Positions 1 through 6,285 are shown, counted from the stretch's first letter. The stretch is DNA of 6,367 bases from Pseudorhodobacter antarcticus (GCA_945897655.1 CAMDHB010000215.1:1-6367), one strand, 5' to 3'. Notes: a model not told the origin generated them from the letters alone. Program-made: numbers and translations.

Positions 1-542
1 TAGGTCGCAAAGAGGTCCGCGGCGGTACGAAAGTCACCGGAAGCGAGCACCCCCTCGGCCCGGTCAAAATCCGCCTGTTCGTTGATGGCCATTTCCGGGC
101 CATCGTCGACCGCCGGATCAGGTGTTGCCGCCGGGTCAGGGACGGCCACGTCAGCGGCACCACCCAGTTCAGGTGTCGCGGGCAGGCTGCCCGGGTCACA
201 CCCTTCGGTCAACTCGCACAGGCGAAACTCCATATCGCCGATGCGGTTCGTGCCATCTGCCACGATCTGGCCCAAGCGCAGTTCAACAGACTCGGTCTTG
301 GCCGTCAGTTGGCCCAACCGCGCCTCGATCGCATCCATTCGCGCCAGTGGGTCCGCTCCCGCCGTTCCGTTTGCCGTCGCCCCCGATGTGACCAGCTCTT
401 GCTTCAGCGCCGAAAACTCGGACGCAAGTTGTGCCAGTTCCGCCTTCACATCGGCCAGCGTCTGCGCCCGGTCCTGCGCAAACGCAATCCCCGGCAGCAG
501 AACCGCCACCAGCATCAGCCCCCGAAACGACAGCCGCATCAT
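1..542 (-). CDS. cpoB: Cell division coordinator CpoB/YbgF, N-terminal part (cut by the window edge)
   Basis: This is the last gene of the tol-pal cluster; 180 codons are visible and the 3' end lies outside the window. In E. coli the family is periplasmic, binds TolA, and coordinates Tol-driven outer-membrane constriction with peptidoglycan synthesis. The start is a double ATG (542 and 539), four bases after the pal stop; no strong ribosome site is visible, so coupling to pal is likely. Residues 1-22 form a signal peptide (basic start, hydrophobic LMLVAVLLPGIA core, AFA cleavage site). Residues about 24-110 are heptad-like and fit the family's trimerising coiled coil, ending in an RIGDMEFRLCEL motif as I recall it from alphaproteobacterial YbgF. 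C109 and C115 flank the end of this helix. A Pro/Ala/Asp linker (about 116-150) follows, then the first TPR helix pair begins near residue 155 (FDRAEGVLASGDF). Identity is firm from the domain order and the position after pal. Confidence 0.9.
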   Translation of the reverse strand, partial: MMRLSFRGLMLVAVLLPGIAFAQDRAQTLADVKAELAQLASEFSALKQELVTSGATANGTAGADPLARMDAIEARLGQLTAKTESVELRLGQIVADGTNRIGDMEFRLCELTEGCDPGSLPATPELGGAADVAVPDPAATPDPAVDDGPEMAINEQADFDRAEGVLASGDFRTAADLFAT

Positions 543-546
543 CAGA

Positions 547-1107
547 TCAGGCCCCCGCTCCGTACGACAGCACCGTCACGGCGCGCCGGTTCTGGCTATA
601 GCAGGCCTCATCCGAACAGGTCGCAATCGGGCGCTCCTTGCCATAGGACACGGTCTGCATCCGGCTGCCCGCAATCCCCTTGGCGATCAGATAGTTCTTG
701 ACCGAATCTGCACGCCGCGCGCCCAGGGCGATGTTGTATTCCCGCGTGCCCTGCTCATCGGCATGGCCCTCGATGATGATGGCATAATCCGGGTTGGCCG
801 TCAGCCAGCCTGCTTGCCCGTCCAGAACGGCCCGCCCCTCATCCGACAGGGTGGACTGGTCCACCACGAACAACACCCGGTCACCGACCGTCTGGTTGAA
901 ATAGGCAACCGAGGCCGGGTTGCTGGGGTCGCCCAGCCCCGAGGTCGCAACCCCGTCGCCGTTCAGACCGCTCCCTGCGCCACCGGCACCGTTCGCCCCA
1001 TAACCGTCAGCGCCCGAGCCATAGCGGTCGGGGTTCTTGCAGGCCGCAAGACCCAAGGCTGCGACAATCAGCAGAACCTTGGGCAGAATTGCAAACGAAG
1101 GCGTCAT
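547..1107 (-). CDS. pal: Peptidoglycan-associated lipoprotein Pal
   Basis: Pal is a 186-residue outer-membrane lipoprotein that anchors the outer membrane to peptidoglycan and is pulled to the division site by TolA/TolB. Residues 1-22 are a lipoprotein signal peptide with lipobox L20-A21-A22-C23; the residue after Cys is Lys rather than Asp, which fits outer-membrane sorting. A Gly/Ala/Asn-rich tether follows (about 28-64). The OmpA-like domain covers about 67-182: VLFVVDQSTL, then EGHADEQGT, then NIALGARRADSV, and finally SYGKERP and NRRAVTVL. By analogy with OmpA, D117 and R132 should contact the diaminopimelate of peptidoglycan. C164 and C169 lie in the loop after SYGKERP, where the E. coli protein has no cysteines. 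It is preceded by an 88-nt gap after tolB and a good ribosome site, and followed four bases later by cpoB. Confidence 0.97.
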   Translation of the reverse strand: MTPSFAILPKVLLIVAALGLAACKNPDRYGSGADGYGANGAGGAGSGLNGDGVATSGLGDPSNPASVAYFNQTVGDRVLFVVDQSTLSDEGRAVLDGQAGWLTANPDYAIIIEGHADEQGTREYNIALGARRADSVKNYLIAKGIAGSRMQTVSYGKERPIATCSDEACYSQNRRAVTVLSYGAGA

Positions 1108-1195
1108 AAGGTTGTTCCTTTTTTCTTCTTGGCTCGATTTCGGCCAGCATATCAGCTTTGTCTTGGTCTGTTAACCGCAGACTGCGACGATCTTC
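1108..1195 (-). other. tolB-pal intergenic spacer
   Basis: This is the only sizeable gap inside the cluster (88 nt). Apart from the pal ribosome site it holds a small inverted repeat, GTCTG (1166-1170) and CAGAC (1178-1182), with a 7-nt loop and no following T run. I see neither a convincing terminator nor a promoter with both -35 and -10 boxes. The hairpin could be an mRNA processing or stability element, but that is a guess. Confidence 0.5.
1116..1120 (-). promoter_or_regulatory. Ribosome binding site of pal
   Basis: On the minus strand AAGGA lies 8 nt before the pal ATG at 1107. It is the best Shine-Dalgarno match in the cluster and sits in an A-rich stretch. It fits independent, strong translation of Pal, which is normally made in excess over TolB. 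Confidence 0.8.
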
Positions 1196-2533
1196 TTACG
1201 GCAACAGCGGCGACCATGCCGGATCCGATGCCGGCCCCTCGGTCGTCACCCGCTTCAGGTTCCGCCCCGAGATGTCCACCGAATACAGCGCCGCCGACCC
1301 GCCATCGCCTTCGCTTTCGCGGGTGAACATCACCACGCGGCCATTCGGCGCCCAGGTCGGCCCCTCGTCCAGAAAGGCCGAGGTCAGCAGTTTTTCGTCC
1401 GACCCATCGGTGCGGAATACCCCGATATGGAACCGCCCGTCACTGATCTTGGTAAAGGCAATCAAATCGCCGCGCGGGCTCCAGACCGGGGTGCCATACT
1501 TGCCCTTGCCGCTGGAAATCCGCACAGGCTCGCCCCCGGCTGCCGACATGACGTAAATCTGCTGGCTACCCGACCGGTCGCTTTCAAACACGATCTGGCT
1601 GCCGTCCGGGCTGAAGCTTGGCGCCGTCTCGATCGAGGGCGCGTTGGTCAACTGCCGCAAGCCGCCGCTGTTGATGTCCATCGCATAGATATCGGCATTG
1701 CCATCCTTTTCCAGACTGAACACCACCGTCTGCCCATCGGGCGCAAAACGCGGCGCAAAGGTCATGGCCCCCGGCTGTTCATCCAGAACGCGGGTTTTCA
1801 GACTGGCGGTGTCCATCACGTAAATCCGCGGAAACCCGCTGGCATAAGAGGTGAACAGGATCCGGTCGCCGTTGGGCGAAAAGCGCGGTGCCAGCACAAT
1901 CGCGCTGCTGTCGGTCAGATAGGCCACATTGGCCCCATCATAATCCATCACCGCCAAGCGCTTGGCCCGCGCATCCTTGGGGCCGCTTTCGGCCACGAAC
2001 ACCACGCGGCTGTCAAAATACCCGCCCTCACCGGTGATCCGGCTGTACACCGCATCGGCCACCTTATGCGCCATCCGCCGCCAGCTTTTGGCAGAACCCG
2101 CAAACTGCAACCCCTCGCCCAACTGCTCGCCCGAGAAGATGTCGAACACCCGGAACTTGACCACAACCTTGTCGCCCGAGGCCGTCACCGCCCCAGTGAT
2201 CAGCGCCTGCGCATTGATCGCCTGCCAATCGTTATAGGCAACGGCTGCATCAAAACTGGTCACCCGCGAAATGAACGCCTCAGCCGGAATCTCGCGGAAC
2301 AGCCCCGTGCCCGACAAATCCGCCGCCACAACCCGCGCAATATCGGTCGCGAGTCGCTTGCCGCCGTTATTCTCAGCAATGAAATCCGGCACGGCAAAGG
2401 GCAAGGGTTCGATCACCGGGTTGTTGAAATTCAACTCGATCCTGGCTTCGGCACGCTGCATCTGTCCGGCCAGTGCGGCTAGGCACAGGACACCCAACGC
2501 AAGCAGACGTGTCAGGGGGGCAAAACGGTTCAT
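1196..2533 (-). CDS. tolB: Tol-Pal system beta-propeller protein TolB
   Basis: TolB is a soluble periplasmic protein that binds Pal through its propeller and TolA through its N-terminus, controlling release of Pal from peptidoglycan. From the ATG at 2533 it has 445 residues, close to the family norm. Residues 1-30 are a Sec signal peptide ending A28-E29-A30. The N-terminal alpha/beta domain spans about 31-165 (VIEPLPFAVPDF near the start). The propeller spans about 172-445, with blade motifs PRFSPNGDRILF, PRFAPDGQTVVF, PSFSPDGSQIVF, PVWSPRGDLIAF, PTWAPNGRVVMF and a final PAWSP. An in-frame ATG at 2563 overlaps the last base of the tolA stop, but it has no ribosome site and would put an acidic 10-residue extension before the signal peptide. 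The 2533 start has GAGGA just upstream and gives a normal signal peptide, so I prefer it. The stop is TAA at 1198-1196. Confidence 0.97.
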   Translation of the reverse strand: MNRFAPLTRLLALGVLCLAALAGQMQRAEARIELNFNNPVIEPLPFAVPDFIAENNGGKRLATDIARVVAADLSGTGLFREIPAEAFISRVTSFDAAVAYNDWQAINAQALITGAVTASGDKVVVKFRVFDIFSGEQLGEGLQFAGSAKSWRRMAHKVADAVYSRITGEGGYFDSRVVFVAESGPKDARAKRLAVMDYDGANVAYLTDSSAIVLAPRFSPNGDRILFTSYASGFPRIYVMDTASLKTRVLDEQPGAMTFAPRFAPDGQTVVFSLEKDGNADIYAMDINSGGLRQLTNAPSIETAPSFSPDGSQIVFESDRSGSQQIYVMSAAGGEPVRISSGKGKYGTPVWSPRGDLIAFTKISDGRFHIGVFRTDGSDEKLLTSAFLDEGPTWAPNGRVVMFTRESEGDGGSAALYSVDISGRNLKRVTTEGPASDPAWSPLLP

Positions 2534-2537
2534 GCGG

Positions 2538-2542
2538 TCCTC
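2538..2542 (-). promoter_or_regulatory. Ribosome binding site deciding the tolB start
   Basis: The minus strand reads GAGGA followed by 4 nt and then ATG at 2533. The spacing is short but usable. The alternative ATGs at 2563 and 2560 have no purine-rich motif in front of them, so this site supports the shorter TolB. Confidence 0.6.
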
Positions 2543-2562
2543 GCGTTTGTCAGAATTCATCA

Positions 2563-3807
2563 TCAGTTCAGTGTGTTTGAGCGTGGGTCGAAAGTCATCA
2601 CAAGCTCTTTCCAGTCGTCATACTTCTCGGGAGGCAGGTTGAAACCATCGTTCTGGGCTCTCAACAAAGCGCGCCGTGCCGTCAGAAAGACCAGTTCGGC
2701 ATCCGCTGCCGTTCCACCCTCAAAGGATACCAGATCTACGGTCAGGACCTTCTGATCACGTGAGAGGGTTGCGGACGCTTTTACGACAACTTGTGCGGCC
2801 GCGCTCGATAGCGTCCCCGCCACCCAGCGATTCTTGATGACGCTATGCAGATCACCAATTTCACTGCTGGTCATCGGTGGGCCCTTCGGTCCGTCATTGG
2901 CCGCAGCCTCACCCACCCCTGACGCCGCAGCCACAGCCGCATCAATCGCAGCCTGTTCGGCATCGGCCTGATCAGATGCCGCCTGATCCGCCGCAGCCTT
3001 GGCTGCCTTCTCGGCCGCTGCCTTGTCGGCTGCCGCCTGCTCGGCCGCCATCGCCGCGGCCTTCTCAGCGGCGGCCTTGTCTGCCGCCTCCTGATCATCA
3101 ACCGGGGCCTCCGCCACGACCTGCGGCCGCGACTGGGGCCGCTTGCTGCTGGTCGGGGCCAAGGTCGGCGCATCCTCCACCACCGGCGGCAGATCTGGCA
3201 CAACCTCGGGCGCTGTCACTTCGGGCGTCGCGGGCGGTTCTGGCGGGTCCGGCACCTCTGCTGCAGGCTCGTCGGTCACTGGGGGAGCGGAGGTATCGGC
3301 CACTTCCGGCGTGTCGGTCAAGGGCTCTGGCGGTATGTCGGCAATCCTGTCCGCAGGACGCGGCTTTGGCGGCACGCTGGAGCGGGGAACCTTGATCGGC
3401 TGTGGCAGATCCGCAGGCGGCGCCAGCGGTTCGGGCACCGGTTCGGGTTGCGGCACAGGGTCCACCGGCAAGGGCTCGGGCGCGGGTTCCGGCGGCGTTG
3501 GCGCCGTCTCGACCTCGGGCGCGGGCTGCACTTCGGGCGTCTCGGTCACCGGGGCCACCTCAGGCTCCACAGGCACATCGACCGAGGGCTCCTCGCTGGT
3601 CAGCGGGGGCTGGGCCGGTTCAGGTGCCACATCCGGCACTGACGGGGCTGCAGACATCATCGCGTCAAACTCACCAGCCGAGATCATCGAGACCTCAACC
3701 ACCTGAATCTCGGGCGTGTCTTGCGCGGCAAACAGCCAGCCGCCCAAGATCGCCCACAGGATCAGGCCCAGATGACCAATCCCCGAGATGATGACGCCTT
3801 TGCTCAT
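2563..3807 (-). CDS. tolA: Cell envelope integrity protein TolA
   Basis: TolA (414 residues) links the TolQR motor in the inner membrane to TolB/Pal at the outer membrane. The N-terminus has a single membrane segment (about 5-28) with S8 and H12 four apart, matching the SxxxH motif that TolA and TonB use to engage TolQ or ExbB. Residues about 54-235 are rich in Pro, Glu, Val and Ala, more like the rigid TonB linker than the E. coli TolA helix. Residues 236-296 are an Ala/Lys/Glu/Gln helix made of three 18-residue repeats. The C-terminal domain (about 312-414) has IKNRW near its start and DGFNLPPEKYDDW and MTFDPRS near its end, as I recall from rhodobacterial TolA. The ATG abuts the tolR stop (TAAATG) with no clear ribosome site, so translation is probably coupled. 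The TGA stop overlaps a possible upstream tolB start by one base. Confidence 0.95.
   Translation of the reverse strand: MSKGVIISGIGHLGLILWAILGGWLFAAQDTPEIQVVEVSMISAGEFDAMMSAAPSVPDVAPEPAQPPLTSEEPSVDVPVEPEVAPVTETPEVQPAPEVETAPTPPEPAPEPLPVDPVPQPEPVPEPLAPPADLPQPIKVPRSSVPPKPRPADRIADIPPEPLTDTPEVADTSAPPVTDEPAAEVPDPPEPPATPEVTAPEVVPDLPPVVEDAPTLAPTSSKRPQSRPQVVAEAPVDDQEAADKAAAEKAAAMAAEQAAADKAAAEKAAKAAADQAASDQADAEQAAIDAAVAAASGVGEAAANDGPKGPPMTSSEIGDLHSVIKNRWVAGTLSSAAAQVVVKASATLSRDQKVLTVDLVSFEGGTAADAELVFLTARRALLRAQNDGFNLPPEKYDDWKELVMTFDPRSNTLN
2920..3081 (-). repeat. Three 54-bp repeats encoding the Ala-rich helix of TolA
   Basis: Codons for residues 243-260, 261-278 and 279-296 of TolA form three tandem units of 18 residues. 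Units one and two begin DKAAAEKAA and both have Gln at position 15; unit three is diverged (DQADAEQAA). Third-codon positions differ between units, so the protein pattern is better kept than the DNA. At 3.6 residues per turn, 18 residues is five full turns, so each unit presents the same helix face. Confidence 0.75.
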
Positions 3808-4302
3808 TTACGGTGCCGCGTCGTCGCTGCCAGCCGTGGGCCCGCCGAACGCCGGCCCGCCGGTTTCCGTGACCAACCCGATGTTGTTGAAGCCGCCTGC
3901 GTTCAAGGCACCCATCAATTGCGCAACCCGCTCATAGGGCACAGCGCCATCCGCCCGCACAAATACCTTGTCCGAGGTCCGCTGATCCGCAATCGCGCGC
4001 AGTTTCGGGATCAACTCGCCGTCGGCCACCTCGGTCGCCTGGATCATGACCAGACCATCCACCGTCAGCGTGATGGTCAGCGGCTCTTCCTGCTCGGTCG
4101 GCATGGCATTGGCCGCTGTTTCCGGCAACTTCACGGGCACACCGACCGTCAGCAAAGGTGCTGCAACCATGAAGATGATCAACAGCACCAGCATCACGTC
4201 CACAAAGGGTGTTACGTTGATCTCGCTCATCGCCGCCGCCTTGCCGCGCCGCCGGCCCCGGCGTCCGCCGCTGCCCGATTTCTGAATGACCCCGCCCGCC
4301 AT
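3808..4302 (-). CDS. tolR: Tol-Pal motor subunit TolR
   Basis: TolR is the ExbD-family partner of TolQ in the inner membrane; the two use the proton gradient to energise TolA. From the ATG at 4302 it has 164 residues. The frame stays open upstream to 4359, but that stretch lies inside tolQ, and the 4302 start sits one base after the tolQ stop (TGA-G-ATG), so it is preferred. Residues 1-24 are a cytoplasmic tail with a strongly basic GRRGRRRGK cluster. The one membrane segment (about 34-51) follows the family motif INVTPFVDVMLVLLIIFMV; D35 is the conserved protonatable aspartate. A periplasmic ExbD-like domain (about 52-145) includes VKLPET, FVRADGAVPYE and GLVTE. A short Gly/Asp/Ala tail ends the protein. 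No clear ribosome site is visible, which suggests coupling to tolQ. Confidence 0.96.
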   Translation of the reverse strand: MAGGVIQKSGSGGRRGRRRGKAAAMSEINVTPFVDVMLVLLIIFMVAAPLLTVGVPVKLPETAANAMPTEQEEPLTITLTVDGLVMIQATEVADGELIPKLRAIADQRTSDKVFVRADGAVPYERVAQLMGALNAGGFNNIGLVTETGGPAFGGPTAGSDDAAP

Positions 4303-4303
4303 C

Positions 4304-4999
4304 TCAGGCGTCCAACTGCCGCGACAGAATCGTCGCAAACTCGTCGGCAAAGCTTTCATAGCCGCCCACGATATGCTCGCTGTCGCTGTTCAGCTTGTTA
4401 TAGAAAACCACTGCCGGAATGGCCGCGATCAGGCCAATGCCGGTGGCCAGCAGTGCCTCGGCAATGCCGGGGGCCACAACGGCCAGATTGGTGTTCTGGC
4501 TGATCGCAATCTGTTCAAAGCTGTGCTTGATGCCCCAGATCGTACCAAACAGCCCGATGAACGGCGCAGTCGAGCCTGTGGTTGCCAGAAAGCTCAACCC
4601 CTTGTTCAGCCGCTCCGCCTCGCGGTTGATTGCCACATCCATCGCCCGGTCAATCCGCGCCTGCGCGCCCGCAATCAACCCGCCATCCGACCGGTGCGAC
4701 CGCCGCCATTCCAGCATGCCACTGGCAAAAATCTTCTCGCTCGGGCCATCCGGTGCAGGACCAATCTTTTCGAACAACTCATCCAGCGGTTCTCCCGACC
4801 AGAACGCCCGGTCAAACACCGAAGCCTCCTTGCGGCTGGTGCGGAACAGCATGTGCTTTTGGATGATGATCGCCCATGACCAGAACGACATCACCAACAG
4901 CCCGACCATGACGATCTGAACGGTAAGCGTCGCGCGCACGAATAGGCTTAGCAAAGAGAAATCAATCTCTTGCGCTGCCGCAAGTGTAGTGGGTTCCAT
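4304..4999 (-). CDS. tolQ: Tol-Pal motor subunit TolQ
   Basis: TolQ is the ExbB/MotA-family inner-membrane proton channel subunit that works with TolR to drive TolA. From the ATG at 4999 it has 231 residues, matching the usual length of about 230. The frame is open up to 5098, but the extra 33 residues are unlike the family, and the codon at 4999 starts the typical acidic N-terminus (MEPTTLAAAQEIDF). Membrane helices are visible at about 17-46, 135-157 (SFLATTGSTAPFIGLFGTIWGI) and 172-200 (APGIAEALLATGIGLIAAIPAVV in outline). T144 in helix two and the helix-three threonine T186 are the conserved polar residues of the TolQ-TolR proton path. A weak AGCAGG ribosome site lies 4 nt upstream. It is the first gene of the tight tolQRA group and follows a 128-nt gap. 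Confidence 0.97.
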   Translation of the reverse strand: MEPTTLAAAQEIDFSLLSLFVRATLTVQIVMVGLLVMSFWSWAIIIQKHMLFRTSRKEASVFDRAFWSGEPLDELFEKIGPAPDGPSEKIFASGMLEWRRSHRSDGGLIAGAQARIDRAMDVAINREAERLNKGLSFLATTGSTAPFIGLFGTIWGIKHSFEQIAISQNTNLAVVAPGIAEALLATGIGLIAAIPAVVFYNKLNSDSEHIVGGYESFADEFATILSRQLDA

Positions 5000-5018
5000 A
5001 GTGCCTGCTCTTGTTATC

Positions 5019-5034
5019 GGTGCTCTTTGGCACC
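5019..5034 (-). repeat. Short inverted repeat in the tolQ 5' leader
   Basis: Perfect 5-bp arms GGTGC and GCACC are separated by a 6-nt loop (CAAAGA in the transcript), ending 19 nt before the tolQ ATG. It could be a small leader hairpin or a protein-binding half-palindrome. The stem is short and there is no T run, so it is not a terminator. Confidence 0.4.
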
Positions 5035-5047
5035 TATTACCTTCCAC

Positions 5048-5075
5048 TCTACAGGAAATTGAAGGGGAAAGCCAA
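5048..5075 (-). promoter_or_regulatory. Possible sigma-70-like promoter for the tol operon
   Basis: The minus strand has TTGGCT (5075-5070), a 16-nt spacer and TGTAGA (5053-5048), which would start transcription about 40 nt before tolQ. The -35 box is fair and the -10 box is poor (three of six consensus bases). The position, in the only large gap before tolQ, is the main argument. A TTGACG at 5089-5084 was also seen but has no -10 box at a suitable distance. Confidence 0.3.
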
Positions 5076-5112
5076 CACAACTGCGTCAAACGGCGCATTG
5101 TTGCTGAATCTT

Positions 5113-5123
5113 GTTCAATGAAC
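5113..5123. repeat. 11-bp palindrome between the oxidoreductase gene and tolQ
   Basis: GTTCA and TGAAC flank a single central base, four bases beyond the stop codon of the oxidoreductase gene. The size and symmetry would suit a small operator, but one chance occurrence in this length of DNA is not remarkable. Confidence 0.3.
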
Positions 5124-5127
5124 CGCC

Positions 5128-6273
5128 TCAGCGCTGCCGCAGGTTCGCCCGCGACAGGTCCGCCACGCTGCGGGCCCCCATCAACTTCATCCCGCGCAGC
5201 AGTTCGTCCTGCATCAGGGCCATCGCCCGCTCGACCCCGGGCCTGCCCGCAGCGGCCAGCGCGAACAGATAGTAAGACCCAAGACCCACCGCCTTGGCCC
5301 CCAGCGACAGCGCCTTGATCACATGGTTGCCCCGGGTAAACCCGCCGTCCACCATCACATCGAGCCGGTCACCCACCGCATCCACAACCTCAGCCAACTG
5401 GTCAAAGGGGGCGCGGGTGCCGTCCAACTGCCGCCCAGAGTGATTGGACAGGATGATCCCCGCACAACCGATATCCGCCGCCCGCCGCGCATCCTCAGCC
5501 GACATCACACCCTTCAGACAAAACGGCCCGCCCCATTCCGCCGCCATCGCCGCCACATCGTCCCAGTTCATGTCGGGGTCCAGCATTTCACTGAAATACC
5601 GGCTGATCGACATCGTCGTGCCGCCCAGGTTCACATGCGCATCCAGTTGCGGCAGCGACAGCTTTTCATGCGTCAGATAATTCAACCCCCACAGCGGTTT
5701 CAGCGCAAAGTCCAGCAGTGCCCCCGCCTTGGGCCGGAACGGAATGCCAAAGCCGCTGCGCTTGTCCCGCTCGCGGTTGCCGCCGGTGATGCTGTCGACC
5801 GTCAGCATCATCACCTCCACCCCCGCCTCCCGCGCCGATTGCATCATCGCCCGGTTCAGCCCCCGGTCCCGATGGAAATAGAACTGATAGCATTGCGGCG
5901 TCTTCTGCGCCCGCCGCATCTCGCCCAAACTGACCGTGCCGAGCGAGGATACCCCGAACATCGTGCCAAACTTCGCCGCCGCCGCCCCCGTCGCCCGCTC
6001 GCCATCCGGGTGAAACACCCGCTGCAAGGCGGTGGGCGAAAGATACACCGGCAGCGCCAGCTTTTGCCCCATCACCGTCACCGACAGATCAACATCCTTG
6101 ACCCCGCGCAACACATTCGGCACCAGATCGCACGCCTCGATCGCCGCCGCATTGCGCCGCTTGCTGACCTCGTCATCCGCCCCGCCGTCGATATAGTCGA
6201 AAATCGCCCCCGGCACCCGCCGCCGAGCCAATTCCCTGAAATCCTTGAAGTTGTGACACTGTGTCAGCCGCAT
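5128..6273 (-). CDS. FMN-dependent alpha-hydroxy-acid dehydrogenase (LldD/glycolate oxidase family)
   Basis: This 381-residue TIM-barrel flavoprotein should oxidise an L-2-hydroxy acid (such as lactate or glycolate) to the 2-keto acid; the exact substrate cannot be read from the sequence. Family residues are in place: Y27 in FDYIDGGADDE, SPTALQRVFHPDGE (79-92), Y132 in YQFYFHR, D160 in LTVDS, the R167/R169 region in GGNRERD, K254 in CLKGV, catalytic H278 and R281 in SNHSGRQLDG, and DGG at 309-311. Residues about 173-225 form an insert with hydrophobic stretches, as in the membrane-bound lactate and mandelate dehydrogenases. Two deviations stand out: S333 replaces the usual Arg of the GR(P/A) motif that contacts FMN phosphate, and H317 replaces the usual Asp of RGTD. 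The start at 6273 follows a G-rich ribosome site and gives the normal family N-terminus; the frame is open to 6345, but that part overlaps the upstream gene. The TGA stop is at 5130-5128. Confidence 0.9.
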   Translation of the reverse strand: MRLTQCHNFKDFRELARRRVPGAIFDYIDGGADDEVSKRRNAAAIEACDLVPNVLRGVKDVDLSVTVMGQKLALPVYLSPTALQRVFHPDGERATGAAAAKFGTMFGVSSLGTVSLGEMRRAQKTPQCYQFYFHRDRGLNRAMMQSAREAGVEVMMLTVDSITGGNRERDKRSGFGIPFRPKAGALLDFALKPLWGLNYLTHEKLSLPQLDAHVNLGGTTMSISRYFSEMLDPDMNWDDVAAMAAEWGGPFCLKGVMSAEDARRAADIGCAGIILSNHSGRQLDGTRAPFDQLAEVVDAVGDRLDVMVDGGFTRGNHVIKALSLGAKAVGLGSYYLFALAAAGRPGVERAMALMQDELLRGMKLMGARSVADLSRANLRQR

Positions 6274-6277
6274 CTTT

Positions 6278-6285
6278 CCCCCCTC
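6278..6285 (-). promoter_or_regulatory. Ribosome binding site of the alpha-hydroxy-acid dehydrogenase
   Basis: The minus strand reads TGAGGGGGGAAAG directly before the ATG at 6273. The GA of the upstream gene's TGA stop forms part of the purine-rich site, so termination of one gene and initiation of the next are close enough to be coupled. It supports 6273 over the upstream in-frame ATG at 6345. Confidence 0.6.

Noticed and set aside
1171..1176. TTAACC, resembling a CtrA half-site, in the tolB-pal spacer
   Set aside because: Only one half-site is present; a six-base match with no spaced second half is not enough to call a regulator site.
82..1326. Long plus-strand open frame of 414 codons covering cpoB, pal and the tolB end
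   Set aside because: It runs antisense across three well-recognised genes, its translation is low-complexity and rich in Arg, Ser and Pro, and it matches no family I know. Long antisense frames are expected in high-GC coding DNA.
1427..2482. Plus-strand open frame of 351 codons opposite tolB
   Set aside because: It is a shadow of the TolB frame, with His- and Arg-rich composition typical of an antisense reading, and has no recognisable motif.
2563..2565. tolB start overlapping the tolA stop (TGATG)
   Set aside because: Tempting as a coupled start, but it lacks a ribosome site and adds an acidic extension ahead of the signal peptide; the ATG at 2533 fits better. It stays a possible alternative.
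3143..3706. Plus-strand Gly/Ser/Thr-rich frame opposite the TolA linker
   Set aside because: The Gly/Ser repeats look like a structural protein, but they are simply the reverse reading of Pro/Glu/Val codons in TolA.
3721..4503. Plus-strand open frame of 260 codons opposite tolR and tolQ
   Set aside because: It crosses two genes with intact family motifs on the other strand and has Arg/His/Gln-rich antisense composition.
5120..5146. Inverted repeat GAACC/GGTTC around the stop codon of the oxidoreductase gene, considered as a terminator
   Set aside because: The arms are only 5 bp with a 17-nt loop, and no T run follows on the minus strand.
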